Both the position numbers and the translations under genes were made by a program. Below are positions 42,501-51,017 of a stretch of DNA of 64,000 nucleotides, piece by piece (position 1 is the stretch's first letter; every line of letters begins with the position of its first letter). This DNA is from Candidatus Chloroploca mongolica (lineage in GTDB: Bacteria > Chloroflexota > Chloroflexia > Chloroflexales > Chloroflexaceae), in assembly GCF_004762035.2 (NCBI RefSeq), contig NZ_SIJK02000001.1:244832-308831 (forward strand), in the 5' to 3' direction. The notes under the pieces were generated by a model, which saw nothing but the letters and a program-made list of their open reading frames with translations, did no database searches and was not told the DNA's origin.

Positions 42501-43658
42501 TTATTGTGGCGCGGGAGCCGTGAGCGTTTGCAGCTGCCCGGCGGCGTACGCATGGCTGATGCGTTCTTGTTCGAGCCGCAGGTTGGTCTGGACTAGGTTG
42601 GCATAGACGGCTTGTTCGTCGGGGGTTAATTGGGGGAGGTCGGCTATTGGGGAGGGCGTTCCGGCGACGGCAAAGGCGCGGAAGGTTTCGAGGGTTGCGG
42701 CGTCCATCATGAGTGATGAGGCCTGGGGGAAGAGCGCACGGAGCCGGGCGAGCAACTGAAAGCCCTGGGCGTCAAGGTCGCCCCAGTACCAGATGCGGCA
42801 GTGGGCGAGCCAGGGGAGCTGTTGTAGGAGTTCGACTTGGAAGCCACTGCCAAAGATGGCGAGGGTCGCCGGTCGGTGCGGTAGCGTGAGAAAGACCATT
42901 TTGTTTTCGACAATGATGGTGTCAAGGCCAGCGCATGGCAGGGCGGCAAGCTCCGTTACCGGGGCGGCGAGATCGGTGAGCGGCAGCCCCAGGCGCTCGC
43001 CGAGCGATGGATCGAGCAGGCGGAGGCGTACCAGTGGCACATCATACCGCAGGCCGTAACGTTGTTCGAATTGCCTTTTGGTTAGGTCAATCTCGGTTTC
43101 AGGCAGAAGCACGTCGAGCAAGCGGGCGATGATCCCGGTGTGCTGTTCGATGAATTTGGTATGCACGGCAATGGGGAGTTCGCGGAGGTAACGTGCGGGG
43201 CGCGGGTTGGCGCGAAAATAGGTACCGACCCGTAGCAGATCTGGCCATAGGCCATGGTGTTCGATCACATGCTGCGGATTGGCAACGAGCCACGCTTCAA
43301 GCTCGGGCAGGGTGGCACGGATCAAGGCTACGTCGTCCATCAATGCGGCAAACTCTTCGCGTTTGCCCGCCAGGAACAACAGATCGTCAGCAGAGGCGAT
43401 ATGGATGCGCTGCGGCAGGGATTGCTGTCCAAACGCCCGCGTGGTGCGGACCTGGAGTTCAACGGTGTATCCCGCACCGCGCTGCGCTTGCGCCCCCTGC
43501 AACAGTACCTCGACGGCGCGTTGCAACGCACGATAGTCGGGAGGCAGACCACCCACCGGAAGATCGAGCGGAGTAAAGGGTTCGCCACGGAGCCAGGCCC
43601 GCACAAACGGGAGATAGGCCCGGTTCGCCTTGACGGCGATCTCGTCGGGCGTGATCAT
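42501..43658 (-). CDS. jetD: Wadjet nuclease subunit JetD
   Basis: 385 residues. The N-terminal half matches DUF3322 (winged-helix arms), and the C-terminal half is the Toprim-like nuclease domain (DUF2220): IIVENKMVF (metal Glu) and WYWGDLDAQGF (acidic DxD-type motif), then LRALFPQASSLMMD. JetD cuts small closed circular DNA once the JetABC motor has stalled. Its ATG overlaps the jetC stop (ATGA), so translation is coupled. Last gene of the operon. Confidence 0.93.
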   Translation of the reverse strand: MITPDEIAVKANRAYLPFVRAWLRGEPFTPLDLPVGGLPPDYRALQRAVEVLLQGAQAQRGAGYTVELQVRTTRAFGQQSLPQRIHIASADDLLFLAGKREEFAALMDDVALIRATLPELEAWLVANPQHVIEHHGLWPDLLRVGTYFRANPRPARYLRELPIAVHTKFIEQHTGIIARLLDVLLPETEIDLTKRQFEQRYGLRYDVPLVRLRLLDPSLGERLGLPLTDLAAPVTELAALPCAGLDTIIVENKMVFLTLPHRPATLAIFGSGFQVELLQQLPWLAHCRIWYWGDLDAQGFQLLARLRALFPQASSLMMDAATLETFRAFAVAGTPSPIADLPQLTPDEQAVYANLVQTNLRLEQERISHAYAAGQLQTLTAPAPQ

Positions 43659-46600
43659 CGCTCGGCTCGCGACAACTGGGCAAACGCCGCTTTTTGCTCG
43701 TAATACTCGCGGATCGTCAGATTGACGACCCGCGAGTCGTTCTCGTCAAGCGTATTGCTGACAAAGTGGCACGCTTCAATATATGGTTCGACCACATGGG
43801 TTTTGTCGAGCGGTGTCACCACAAGGAGTTGCAGGTTCAACTGTTTGAAGAGGTTCATCGCATAGCGTGCGTTGTCTTCGTCGGATTTGCTAAAGGCTTC
43901 GTCAACCACCACAAAGCGGAAGGTGCGTGCGCGGCGTTCGTCCTGACCAAGCCCGTACTGATAGGCGATGGCCGAGGCCAGAATGGTATAGGCGAGTTTG
44001 GCCTTTTGCCCACCCGACTTGCCCGATGAGTCCGAATAGAAATTCTTCTCCTTATCGTCCTCACGGTACCGCTCCTCGGCGGCAAAATCGAGCCAGTTGC
44101 GCACATCAGAGACCTTGCTTGTCCAGCGTTCCTCGGTTTCGAAGCGTTCAATGAGGGCGCGGATGCGCTGAAAACTTATTTCGTTGGACTCGGCAGTGCG
44201 CTGACCAACATCGGGAATGCAGGCGCGCAGTTGGCGACGAAAGTCCTGGACTTCGGTGTCCCGCGTCTGGTCGGCACGCAGGCGGATATAGGTCGCCGGG
44301 GTGTAGTCAATCATTTGCAACGAGCGGTTGAGGGTTGCGATGCTCGCACGGATCGTATCAGTCTGTTGCTCAAGCGCCGTGTGAAAGCCAATAATTGAGT
44401 CGACGACTTTGCCATCAAGCCACTGTTTGAAGCGCTGGCGATAGACTGGCAGGTCGTCGCGTTCGATCCGTTCGCACATCCGCCGACATTCGCCAACTGC
44501 CGCAAGCGAGTTGTCGAGGTCAACGGTCTCGGCGGGGTAATCCCGTTTGAAGTTGACAATCTGGGCGATGACGCTGTTTTCCAATTTGCTGAGGTTGCTC
44601 CCGAGACTACGGGCACTATTGTTATAGAAGCGCTCGCTTTCGCTCTGTTGCTGGTCAATTGTCTCGAGGGTGAGCGTTTTGCCCTTCAGATCCGCCTCGA
44701 TCCTGGCAAGCGCTGGCTCGTGCGCCGTCGCTGGGGGGCCAATCTGGGCAATGCAGGCGGCACGCTGCTGCTCAAAGCGCTTGAGATCGCTTTCACGCGT
44801 GCCGATCAGTTGCTGGATCTGTTCAAGCTGCCGATCATCAGCGGCAATCTGGTTGATCAGCGCCTCACGCTGCCGCTGCAACTGTTGCAAGTGGTCGGCA
44901 GTCGCTTCAAGTTCGCGCTGCTGTGCTTCAAGCGCGGTGATCTGCTGCTGGTCGGCGCGCCAGTCCAGTTCGGTGTAATGGTCGAAGGCGAGCAGATCGC
45001 GCAAGCCCTGGAGGCGCTGCTGCCATGCGCGGCGCTGCTGCTCATTGGTTTGAAGCGCCGCCCGTACCGTCTGGAGTTCGCGTTCGCGGGCTTGCAATTC
45101 GCGTTTGAGCGCCGCGATCTTGTCACGGTTATCCCAGCCAAGCACATACCGGGTGCGGTCATGCAGGGCAAACCGATCATCCTTTTCGTGGCGCGAAGCC
45201 CCGCTCTTGATCTGGCCGTTGAGGCTCAGCGCCCGACGCTCGCGCTGGAACTGTTCGATCTGATCGCAACAGACATAATTCCAGTGCTCAATCAGATCGC
45301 CTTTGAGCCAATCGTGCATGGCGCTACCGGGCTTGATCTCGAGTTTGAAGATCAGGGCATCGGCATCGAGGCCGGCGGTCGTCGGGGGAACACGGCGCTC
45401 GGTGACGCGGTGATAGACCAGGCGGCCACGCAGGTTGGCCCCATCAACATACCCGGCAACCCGTCGGTAGTGGGCTTCGGTGACGAGCAATTGCCGCCCG
45501 TAGCCGCGCAGCAACCGCTCGATCGCCCCTTCCCAGGCCTTTTCGCTGTCCCGGACTTTCAGCAACTCCCCGACAAAGGGCATCTCTTCCTCAGCAAGAT
45601 CGAGGGCATCGGCAAGTTCGGCGCGTAGCCGCAAATCCTCCGACGGAATCCGGCTTTTGCGCTGCTGCAACGAGCTAATTTCATGCTGAAGCTGTTGGCG
45701 TTCAGCCGCTAGCCGCCCCTCCTCCTGCTTGATGGTATCTCGCGCAACTTCGAGCTTGTGCAGATCCTCGTCAATGAGCGGCAACTTCTGGCGACTGAGC
45801 CGAAGCATGTTCACAAAGGCAGCCTCGTCGGTGAGCGCAGGAATGTCGAGAGCCGCGGCGATGCGATTGTAGCGTTCGGCCCGCTTCTGACGATCGACCA
45901 TGCGTTCCTGCACCCGGGCGCACTCTTGTTTGAGCGATTCGAGGCGTTGCCCAAGCTGATCATTGGTGATCGCAGCGTAGAGATCGCGTTCCTGCTGGCG
46001 CTGGCTAGCAAGTTGCGCCTGGAGCACCATCCGGTGCGAGGCATGCTCGGCGAGGTCAGCCCGTGCCACGGCAATGGCCCGTTCGAGCAGATCGAGCTTG
46101 CGGCGGGCGAAGAAACGGGGCACCTGTTCGGCGCAGCGCTCGGCTTCAACGATGCGCGCCTGGAGTTGGGCGTGCTGTTCGGCCTCGCCCAGCAGCAGAC
46201 GCAGGCGCACAAGTTGCTGCTCGGCCTTGGCAATTGCATCGTGGGCACTGGTCAGGTTCTTATAGTGCTCGCGCAGCAGATCGATGCGCCCCTGGGCGTC
46301 GGTCTTTTCCAGCATATGCTGGCGCACAAACGTATTCAGCCCGCCAATCTCTTTGATCGCCACGGTCTGATTGAAGAGATCGAGCGCCTTTTCTGAGCGC
46401 AGGCCAAAGCGTTTGAGAAAATCGCGGCTGTAGCGGGCGAACTCGTCATAGACTTCGGCCCCCAGGTTGCGCAGGGCGCGCTTGATCTCATCGGCCTTCG
46501 CAAGCTGGAAATGCTCAACAATCGAGAGCGAGCGCGGCGCAACACAATAGATCTTCTTGAGCTCATCATCCTTGCCAAAGAAGAGCACCTGAGCCAGCGT

Positions 46601-46993
46601 CACCGTCTGCCCGGCCTGTTCATGCCTGAAGCACGCCAGCAAGACACTGTAGCTCTTTTTGTCGCGCAAGTACTGCACAACCCCGTGGTGGCTCTCAAGA
46701 TCCTTGATGCGACCATACGCGCCACGGACATAGGTGCGCTCATCGCGCTCCTTCTTCTGCGAGCCCGAGGCCTGGTTGTAGCTACGCGGGCGGGGAGGCA
46801 CCAGCAGCGTCAAGAGCGCATCGACAAGCGTTGATTTGCCCGAGCCATTCGCCCCTGTCAGCAGGGCCGTGCCCCCGTGCGGTTCAACAGTCCAGACTCG
46901 TTCATGAAACGTACCCCAGTTATAGACTTCAAGGCGCTGCAGGCGAAAGCCCTCACGTGATTGGGGTTGCTCATCAAGCATCGGTAGCTGCAT
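43655..46993 (-). CDS. jetC: Wadjet SMC-like ATPase JetC
   Basis: 1112 residues. Start ATG at 46993 (overlapping jetB by 20 bases) with GGAG in front. LQRLEVYNWGTFHE precedes the Walker A GANGSGKST at 47-55; long coiled coils run from about 200 to 900, hinge in the middle; the ABC signature SGGQKAKLAYT and Walker B FRFVVVDEAFSKSDEDN lie near the end. It forms a condensin-like DNA-loop extruder related to MukB/MksB, the motor of Wadjet plasmid defence. An inner ATG (residue 5) is an alternative start. Confidence 0.95.
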   Translation of the reverse strand: MQLPMLDEQPQSREGFRLQRLEVYNWGTFHERVWTVEPHGGTALLTGANGSGKSTLVDALLTLLVPPRPRSYNQASGSQKKERDERTYVRGAYGRIKDLESHHGVVQYLRDKKSYSVLLACFRHEQAGQTVTLAQVLFFGKDDELKKIYCVAPRSLSIVEHFQLAKADEIKRALRNLGAEVYDEFARYSRDFLKRFGLRSEKALDLFNQTVAIKEIGGLNTFVRQHMLEKTDAQGRIDLLREHYKNLTSAHDAIAKAEQQLVRLRLLLGEAEQHAQLQARIVEAERCAEQVPRFFARRKLDLLERAIAVARADLAEHASHRMVLQAQLASQRQQERDLYAAITNDQLGQRLESLKQECARVQERMVDRQKRAERYNRIAAALDIPALTDEAAFVNMLRLSRQKLPLIDEDLHKLEVARDTIKQEEGRLAAERQQLQHEISSLQQRKSRIPSEDLRLRAELADALDLAEEEMPFVGELLKVRDSEKAWEGAIERLLRGYGRQLLVTEAHYRRVAGYVDGANLRGRLVYHRVTERRVPPTTAGLDADALIFKLEIKPGSAMHDWLKGDLIEHWNYVCCDQIEQFQRERRALSLNGQIKSGASRHEKDDRFALHDRTRYVLGWDNRDKIAALKRELQARERELQTVRAALQTNEQQRRAWQQRLQGLRDLLAFDHYTELDWRADQQQITALEAQQRELEATADHLQQLQRQREALINQIAADDRQLEQIQQLIGTRESDLKRFEQQRAACIAQIGPPATAHEPALARIEADLKGKTLTLETIDQQQSESERFYNNSARSLGSNLSKLENSVIAQIVNFKRDYPAETVDLDNSLAAVGECRRMCERIERDDLPVYRQRFKQWLDGKVVDSIIGFHTALEQQTDTIRASIATLNRSLQMIDYTPATYIRLRADQTRDTEVQDFRRQLRACIPDVGQRTAESNEISFQRIRALIERFETEERWTSKVSDVRNWLDFAAEERYREDDKEKNFYSDSSGKSGGQKAKLAYTILASAIAYQYGLGQDERRARTFRFVVVDEAFSKSDEDNARYAMNLFKQLNLQLLVVTPLDKTHVVEPYIEACHFVSNTLDENDSRVVNLTIREYYEQKAAFAQLSRAER

Positions 46994-47555
46994 ACTGCTC
47001 CAGTCGCGCAAGCACCTCGGCCAGGATTTCAGAGCCAATGCGGGCCTTGATGACAGGCCGAACCTCGTAGCGGGCCTCGTTGGCAAGCCGCCGCAGAAAG
47101 CCGAGCTCGACCACGCGGCTGGCCGTTTCGTCAATTTTCCGCACGAGGGCGCGTTCATCGCCGCGTTCACGCAGGAAGGGACGCATCATCTCATACAGAT
47201 CATCGCTCGTCAGGATCAGACGGTCGGCCTCGGGCGTACTTGCCTCAAACTGATCAATGCGTTCGCGCAACAGCGCACACATCAAGGTCACATAATAGGT
47301 CAAGCGATCGCGTCGCGTCAAGCGCGGCAGCGTAAGCTTCTCGCCCTCTTCACCCTCGAGTTCAGGTTGACGCAAAAACGCGTACCCATCGGTCTCATGC
47401 AACACCAATTCCAGCCCGATCTTCGCCAGATAGTCGCGCACCGGCGTTTCATGGTGCAGCAAGAGATTCCAGGTACCAGGATCATCGGCGGAAAGGACGC
47501 CCTGCAACAGGCGAATCACAGCGGGGGCATACGGGGCAAGCTGCTCAGGACGCAT
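46974..47555 (-). CDS. jetB: Wadjet kleisin-partner JetB (DUF4194)
   Basis: 193 residues from the ATG at 47555, overlapping the jetA stop by 11 bases. LLHHETPVRDYLAKIGLELVLHE, GYAFLRQPE, LTRRDRLTYYVTLMCALLRERI and RKIDETASRVVELGFLRRL are typical of MksE/DUF4194 winged-helix proteins that bind the JetA kleisin. It regulates the JetC ATPase ring. The longer frame from 47588 has no better ribosome site. Confidence 0.92.
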   Translation of the reverse strand: MRPEQLAPYAPAVIRLLQGVLSADDPGTWNLLLHHETPVRDYLAKIGLELVLHETDGYAFLRQPELEGEEGEKLTLPRLTRRDRLTYYVTLMCALLRERIDQFEASTPEADRLILTSDDLYEMMRPFLRERGDERALVRKIDETASRVVELGFLRRLANEARYEVRPVIKARIGSEILAEVLARLEQYAATDA

Positions 47556-49008
47556 AGGCACTCCGAAAAGTAACGCGGGGCACGGCAAGCTCGCGTTCGG
47601 CGAGCTCGGGAGTCGTTGGCAACGTGATCAGATCGGTAAGCTCATCTTCAATCGAATGACGCGGATCGCGGCTCGCCAGCGAAAGATACGCGATCACCTC
47701 GGCCAGCCCTTTTTCAGCCGGATAAGCCACAAGCACCTCGGCCAGCGTACACGAAGGCTGCGTGGCAAGCAGCGTCTCGATGCGTTGCTGGAGCTTCTGC
47801 TCGTCCACATAAAACTGGCGATACAAAACATCAATGCTCAACTCAGCGTCGAGTTCACCCGTTGCCTGGGGCTGGGCCGTAAAAACCGTCGCCACATTCG
47901 GCTCCCAGAGGGGGCGTTCCAGCGGCACATTGACCTCAGGCGAACCTTCGAGCACCAGCAACGAACCCTCGGGAGGCGGCGCATCGGCCAGGCGTGCCGC
48001 GTGCCGCTTGATCGCATCAATCAACTCGCGCACGCGGCGACTCTCGGCCAGCGCCCGATCGTTGAGCAAACGGCGCAGTTGCTCGGCGAGGCGATGGTTC
48101 GACTGCACAATCTTTTCGCCGGCCTCGAGCAACGCCGGCGTCATCCGATAGAGCAGCGGATGGGAAGGGGCCAGATCGCTCAGCGCCGGCAAGCCATAGA
48201 CCTGATCGAGCAAATGGCGCAATGTATCCTGTTGATCAGGCACCGTCAGAAACTCCCAGAACGCATAGAAACTCTGGCCCTGGTCAGAAGCGTGCAACGC
48301 CTCATCTGCATCGAGCACATAGCCCACAACCGAACCCTTGCGGGCCTCGGGATGGAGTTGTTGTTCTTGCACATTGCGGGCAATCGCCCGGAAATTCTGT
48401 TCAACGGCGGCAAAATCGCGCAACAACTGGCGCGCCACCTCACCCGCCTGCAGAAACCGCTCTCTAATCTGGGTTGAAGTCAGCGCCTCAACGCGACCCG
48501 TCTCACGGATCCGGGTCATCTCGGCCTCAATCGCCGCACGCTCCTGCGCGAGTTGAGCCAAGCGCTGTTCAACATCTTCGGTACTCCGCACCGCGATCTC
48601 TTCAAGCAACTGAAAGATCGACAAAAAGCGCGACTCAGTCCCAACAAACTCGCGGCGATACAAATCCTCAACCCAACCCAAGGCGCGCTCGGCCTCGGCA
48701 GTCAATTCAACGGTTGTTGCGTCGTCGCTCCCGCGGACAATAATGCGAATAAGCTGATGTTCATCATCACTCCACTGCTTGAGATACGCCGCCGCACTGA
48801 GCGGATAGAGCCCGGGATGGCGTTCATTCAGCGTCTCAAGGGCCGTCTCCAGCCGATCAAGCAGGGCGGCATAGGGCACAGCAGCGTGCTGTTCGGACTT
48901 AAAGGCACAATACAAAAAACTCACCATCAACGGCGCATGCGGACTCTTCAACATCCGGACACTTGCCGCCTGGCGCAGATCAAATTGAAGTTGATCGTGA
49001 TCCATCAT
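47545..49008 (-). CDS. jetA: Wadjet kleisin JetA (DUF3375)
   Basis: 487 residues, first gene of the operon. RMLKSPHAPLMVSFLY, YLKQWSDDE, WVEDLYRREFVGTESR and FLSIFQLLEEI are hallmarks of DUF3375 (MksF-like kleisin). A helical middle part (about 150-230) resembles the kleisin coiled coil. It bridges the JetC heads. Either of two adjacent ATG codons may start it. The region upstream is repeat-rich, with no clear promoter. Confidence 0.93.
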   Translation of the reverse strand: MMDHDQLQFDLRQAASVRMLKSPHAPLMVSFLYCAFKSEQHAAVPYAALLDRLETALETLNERHPGLYPLSAAAYLKQWSDDEHQLIRIIVRGSDDATTVELTAEAERALGWVEDLYRREFVGTESRFLSIFQLLEEIAVRSTEDVEQRLAQLAQERAAIEAEMTRIRETGRVEALTSTQIRERFLQAGEVARQLLRDFAAVEQNFRAIARNVQEQQLHPEARKGSVVGYVLDADEALHASDQGQSFYAFWEFLTVPDQQDTLRHLLDQVYGLPALSDLAPSHPLLYRMTPALLEAGEKIVQSNHRLAEQLRRLLNDRALAESRRVRELIDAIKRHAARLADAPPPEGSLLVLEGSPEVNVPLERPLWEPNVATVFTAQPQATGELDAELSIDVLYRQFYVDEQKLQQRIETLLATQPSCTLAEVLVAYPAEKGLAEVIAYLSLASRDPRHSIEDELTDLITLPTTPELAERELAVPRVTFRSAYAS

Positions 49009-49477
49009 GCCTGCTGCTCGACTCCCATCTTCCAGCTATCCTCCCATTGTACCGCATGGTGCGCTTGGTTGCTTGTGCAGCAGGGATGCACCCAGGGCGA
49101 TTGCATCATACGAAACCGGATACAAACATACGCGCTATGTGGCAGCATGTGCATGCAACCAGCGGCGCAAACGGCGGTACCCCTTGCGGGCACCCGCAAG
49201 GGGTGCCCGCAAGGGGCACCCGCAAGGGGTGCCCCTACAGGGCCGGGGGCCGGGCCCGGTGTACGGGCACCCGCAAGGGGTGCCCTGGTGGGGCGCATGC
49301 ACGGAAGTTTGAGGGAAGTGCATGCGCAGCTTTACGCCTTTACGTCAACACGGACCAAAAGACAACGCTGGCGGCTGATTGGGCTACCCCTGAAAATTCT
49401 CCATCTACCTGCGCTTCGATGAGGACAAAATCTACCTGATGGGCGAAGGGGCAACGTAGCCTCAACGGTATCCCTCA
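49009..49477. other. Gene-free stretch with GCAAGGGGTGCCC element, copy 2
   Basis: No credible gene. At about 49178-49308 there are repeated GGGCACCCGCAAGGGGTGCC units ending GGCGCATGCACGGAAG, matching the element at 23544-23655. The remainder shows no motif I can name. A weak open frame at 48553-49422 is antisense to jetA and repeats. Confidence 0.65.
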
Positions 49478-49550
49478 CGCTGTCAGGGATACTCCTGACA
49501 CTCCATGCGGAATTTTTCGGCTACCGGCGCTGGCGCATAGCCGCTATACT
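49478..49550 (+). promoter_or_regulatory. Conserved stress promoter region, copy 1
   Basis: CCCTCACGCTGTCAGGGATACT near 49472-49493 (imperfect inverted repeat) is followed by CGGCTACCG (49518-49526), 16 bases, then GCTATACT (49543-49550), about 75 bases before the GlsB-like gene. The same set of elements with the same 16-base spacing lies upstream of the stress gene at 62194. The inverted repeat is a candidate operator. Confidence 0.65.
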
Positions 49551-49625
49551 CAAGAGTACAAGCCACATTCCCTATCGCAATTTAAACGTATATCCAACGG
49601 CGTATGCCGTTGAAAGGGCAAATCG

Positions 49626-49880
49626 ATGATTAATCTTCTTGTATGGCTCATCGTCGGCGCGGTGATCGGTTGGGCTGCGGGTCTCGTGCTGGGCGACCGC
49701 AACAGTGTCTTGGTCAATATCATTGTTGGCATCGTGGGTGCCATGATCGGTGGGCTTCTCTTTGGTGGACCAACGATTAACGAGAGTGCCCTAAATCTGA
49801 CCGCGATGCTCATCTCGCTGGTTGGCGCGATCATTCTTCTCGGCGTGGTCAATCTTGTTCGCCGTGGACGCCTGGCATAG
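49626..49880 (+). CDS. GlsB/YeaQ/YmgE-family stress membrane protein
   Basis: 84 residues with three hydrophobic glycine-rich helices: LLVWLIVGAVIGWAAGLV, INIIVGIVGAMIGGLLFGG-like and MLISLVGAIILLGVV. This is the transglycosylase-associated protein family linked to envelope and general stress. The ribosome site is weak (AAGGGC). A hairpin CAACGGC-GTAT-GCCGTTG precedes it at about 49597-49614. csbD follows. Confidence 0.9.
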   Translation: MINLLVWLIVGAVIGWAAGLVLGDRNSVLVNIIVGIVGAMIGGLLFGGPTINESALNLTAMLISLVGAIILLGVVNLVRRGRLA

Positions 49881-49987
49881 GACGATAAAACGGAGGTTGT
49901 GGTGCGTCTCAACCTCCGTGTCCGCATATTGTTGCTGCGCCGGATCGCTAGAACGATGCGGCGCAGCGCTAGAGAAAGGACTCGACA

Positions 49988-50287
49988 ATGAGCAACGGAA
50001 CCGAACGGGTGAAGGGTAAAGCAGAGGAAATCAAGGGAGCCGTGAAGGCGACTGTCGGCGATGTGGTTCATAACGAACAGTTAGAGGCGGAAGGCCATGC
50101 CGAGCAGGTTGAAGGTCAGGCTCGCCAGAACCGCGCGAAGGCGGAGGAGCGGGTCAAGGGCACGGGCGAGGAGCTCAAGGGCGAGACCAAAGACGCTGTT
50201 GGCGGCCTGATTGGCGACGATCACATGAAGGCGGAAGGCAAGGCGGAAGCCCAGAAGGGCAAAGCTCGCCAGAACGTCAATAAATAG
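49988..50287 (+). CDS. CsbD-family stress protein (two repeats)
   Basis: 99 residues, hydrophilic. Two CsbD-like units: GTERVKGKAEEIKGAVKATVGD and RVKGTGEELKGETKDAVGGLIGDD, each with the KGKxxExKG pattern. CsbD is a sigma-B-type general-stress protein, likely unfolded until conditions change. AAGGA lies 11 bases upstream. It follows the GlsB-like gene and is probably cotranscribed. No cysteine or membrane span. Confidence 0.9.
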   Translation: MSNGTERVKGKAEEIKGAVKATVGDVVHNEQLEAEGHAEQVEGQARQNRAKAEERVKGTGEELKGETKDAVGGLIGDDHMKAEGKAEAQKGKARQNVNK

Positions 50288-50413
50288 GGATAATCACATG
50301 CCACGCGGCGGTTCTGCTCCTCAGACCCGTCGCGTCGCAAAGGCTGGCCAGCAGGCTCTGCGCACAGGATGATGCGCTGTATGTGTGCCAGAGCGCAAGA
50401 AAAGGAAAGTCCT

Positions 50414-50797
50414 ATGCAAAATCTTGTTACATCGCTCCGCTGCAGCAACTGCGGCACGCCGCTGGATCTGCCTGCCAAGGGTACATTTGGCGTTGTCTGC
50501 CCGGTCTGCCAACTCCTCAACACCTTTGGTGTGCTCCTCCCCGATTCCGACCTCACCGCCGAGACGTTTGAGGCACAGCTTGGTGTTCTAGTCGCCCAGG
50601 CCCGCACAAGCGGTATCCCGCTCGATGTCATTGTTCACACCCTGCGCGACGAGCTAGAGTTCTCGGCTGAGCTGGCGAGCCGTGGGCGGGATTTGTATGT
50701 GCAGATCGTCGATCTTGGCCCCAGCATAAGCCAACCCCTGCGTCGATCCCAGCGTGACGAGAGCGCCATGCTGCGCGGCCGCAGCGTCGGAGGCTAG
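50414..50797 (+). CDS. Zinc-ribbon protein, copy A
   Basis: 127 residues. CSNCGTP and CPVCQLL (two CxxC knuckles) at about residues 9-37 form a zinc ribbon. The rest (DLTAETFEAQLGVLVAQARTSGIP and a long EFSAELASRGRDLYVQIVDLG) is helical. Function unknown; related proteins are often stress-linked in this genome's island. Start ATG with AAGGA. Almost identical to the downstream copy. Confidence 0.75.
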   Translation: MQNLVTSLRCSNCGTPLDLPAKGTFGVVCPVCQLLNTFGVLLPDSDLTAETFEAQLGVLVAQARTSGIPLDVIVHTLRDELEFSAELASRGRDLYVQIVDLGPSISQPLRRSQRDESAMLRGRSVGG

Positions 50798-50801
50798 GGG
50801 G

Positions 50802-50905
50802 CTACTTTGCAAAGAAGGTGGTTTTTTTGACGCAACGGCGCAAAGGTTTTCGTGTAGGTGCGCTCATCCTGCGCGGCTTGGCGTGCGCTTCTTTGAACGG
50901 TATTG
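50802..50905. repeat. Dispersed GCGCAAAG palindromic repeat, copy 10
   Basis: CTACTTTGCAAAGAAGG left end, TTGACGCAACGGCGCAAAGG, then CGGCTTGGCGTGCGCTTCTTTGAACGGTATT. Sits inside duplication copy A. Confidence 0.7.
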
Positions 50906-50946
50906 AGGGTAGGGGGGGGCGCAGGCCCCAAACATACTTATTTTGC

Positions 50947-50991
50947 TCGTGGCCGACATGACCAGCTTTACTGGCCATGTCGGCCACGAGG
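50947..50991. terminator. Hairpin at end of duplication copy A
   Basis: CTCGTGGCCGACATG-A-CCAG, loop CTTTA, CTGG-C-CATGTCGGCCACGAG: a 20-bp stem with one mismatch. Copy B ends in a similar but different stem at about 53373-53411. Confidence 0.6.
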
Positions 50992-51017
50992 GATGGCGAG
51001 AATCTCAGGAGAACCGA

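Larger units (their letters stand above)
50330..50991. repeat. 660-bp direct repeat, copy A
   Basis: Covers a zinc-ribbon gene, its upstream leader and its downstream dispersed repeat. A near-copy lies at about 52740-53412 in the same orientation; most coding bases agree, with small differences and indels. The Rieske oxidoreductase gene lies between the two copies. Confidence 0.8.

Noticed and set aside
44648..45628. 326-residue plus-strand frame inside jetC
   Set aside because: Antisense to the coiled-coil region of JetC; low-complexity shadow.
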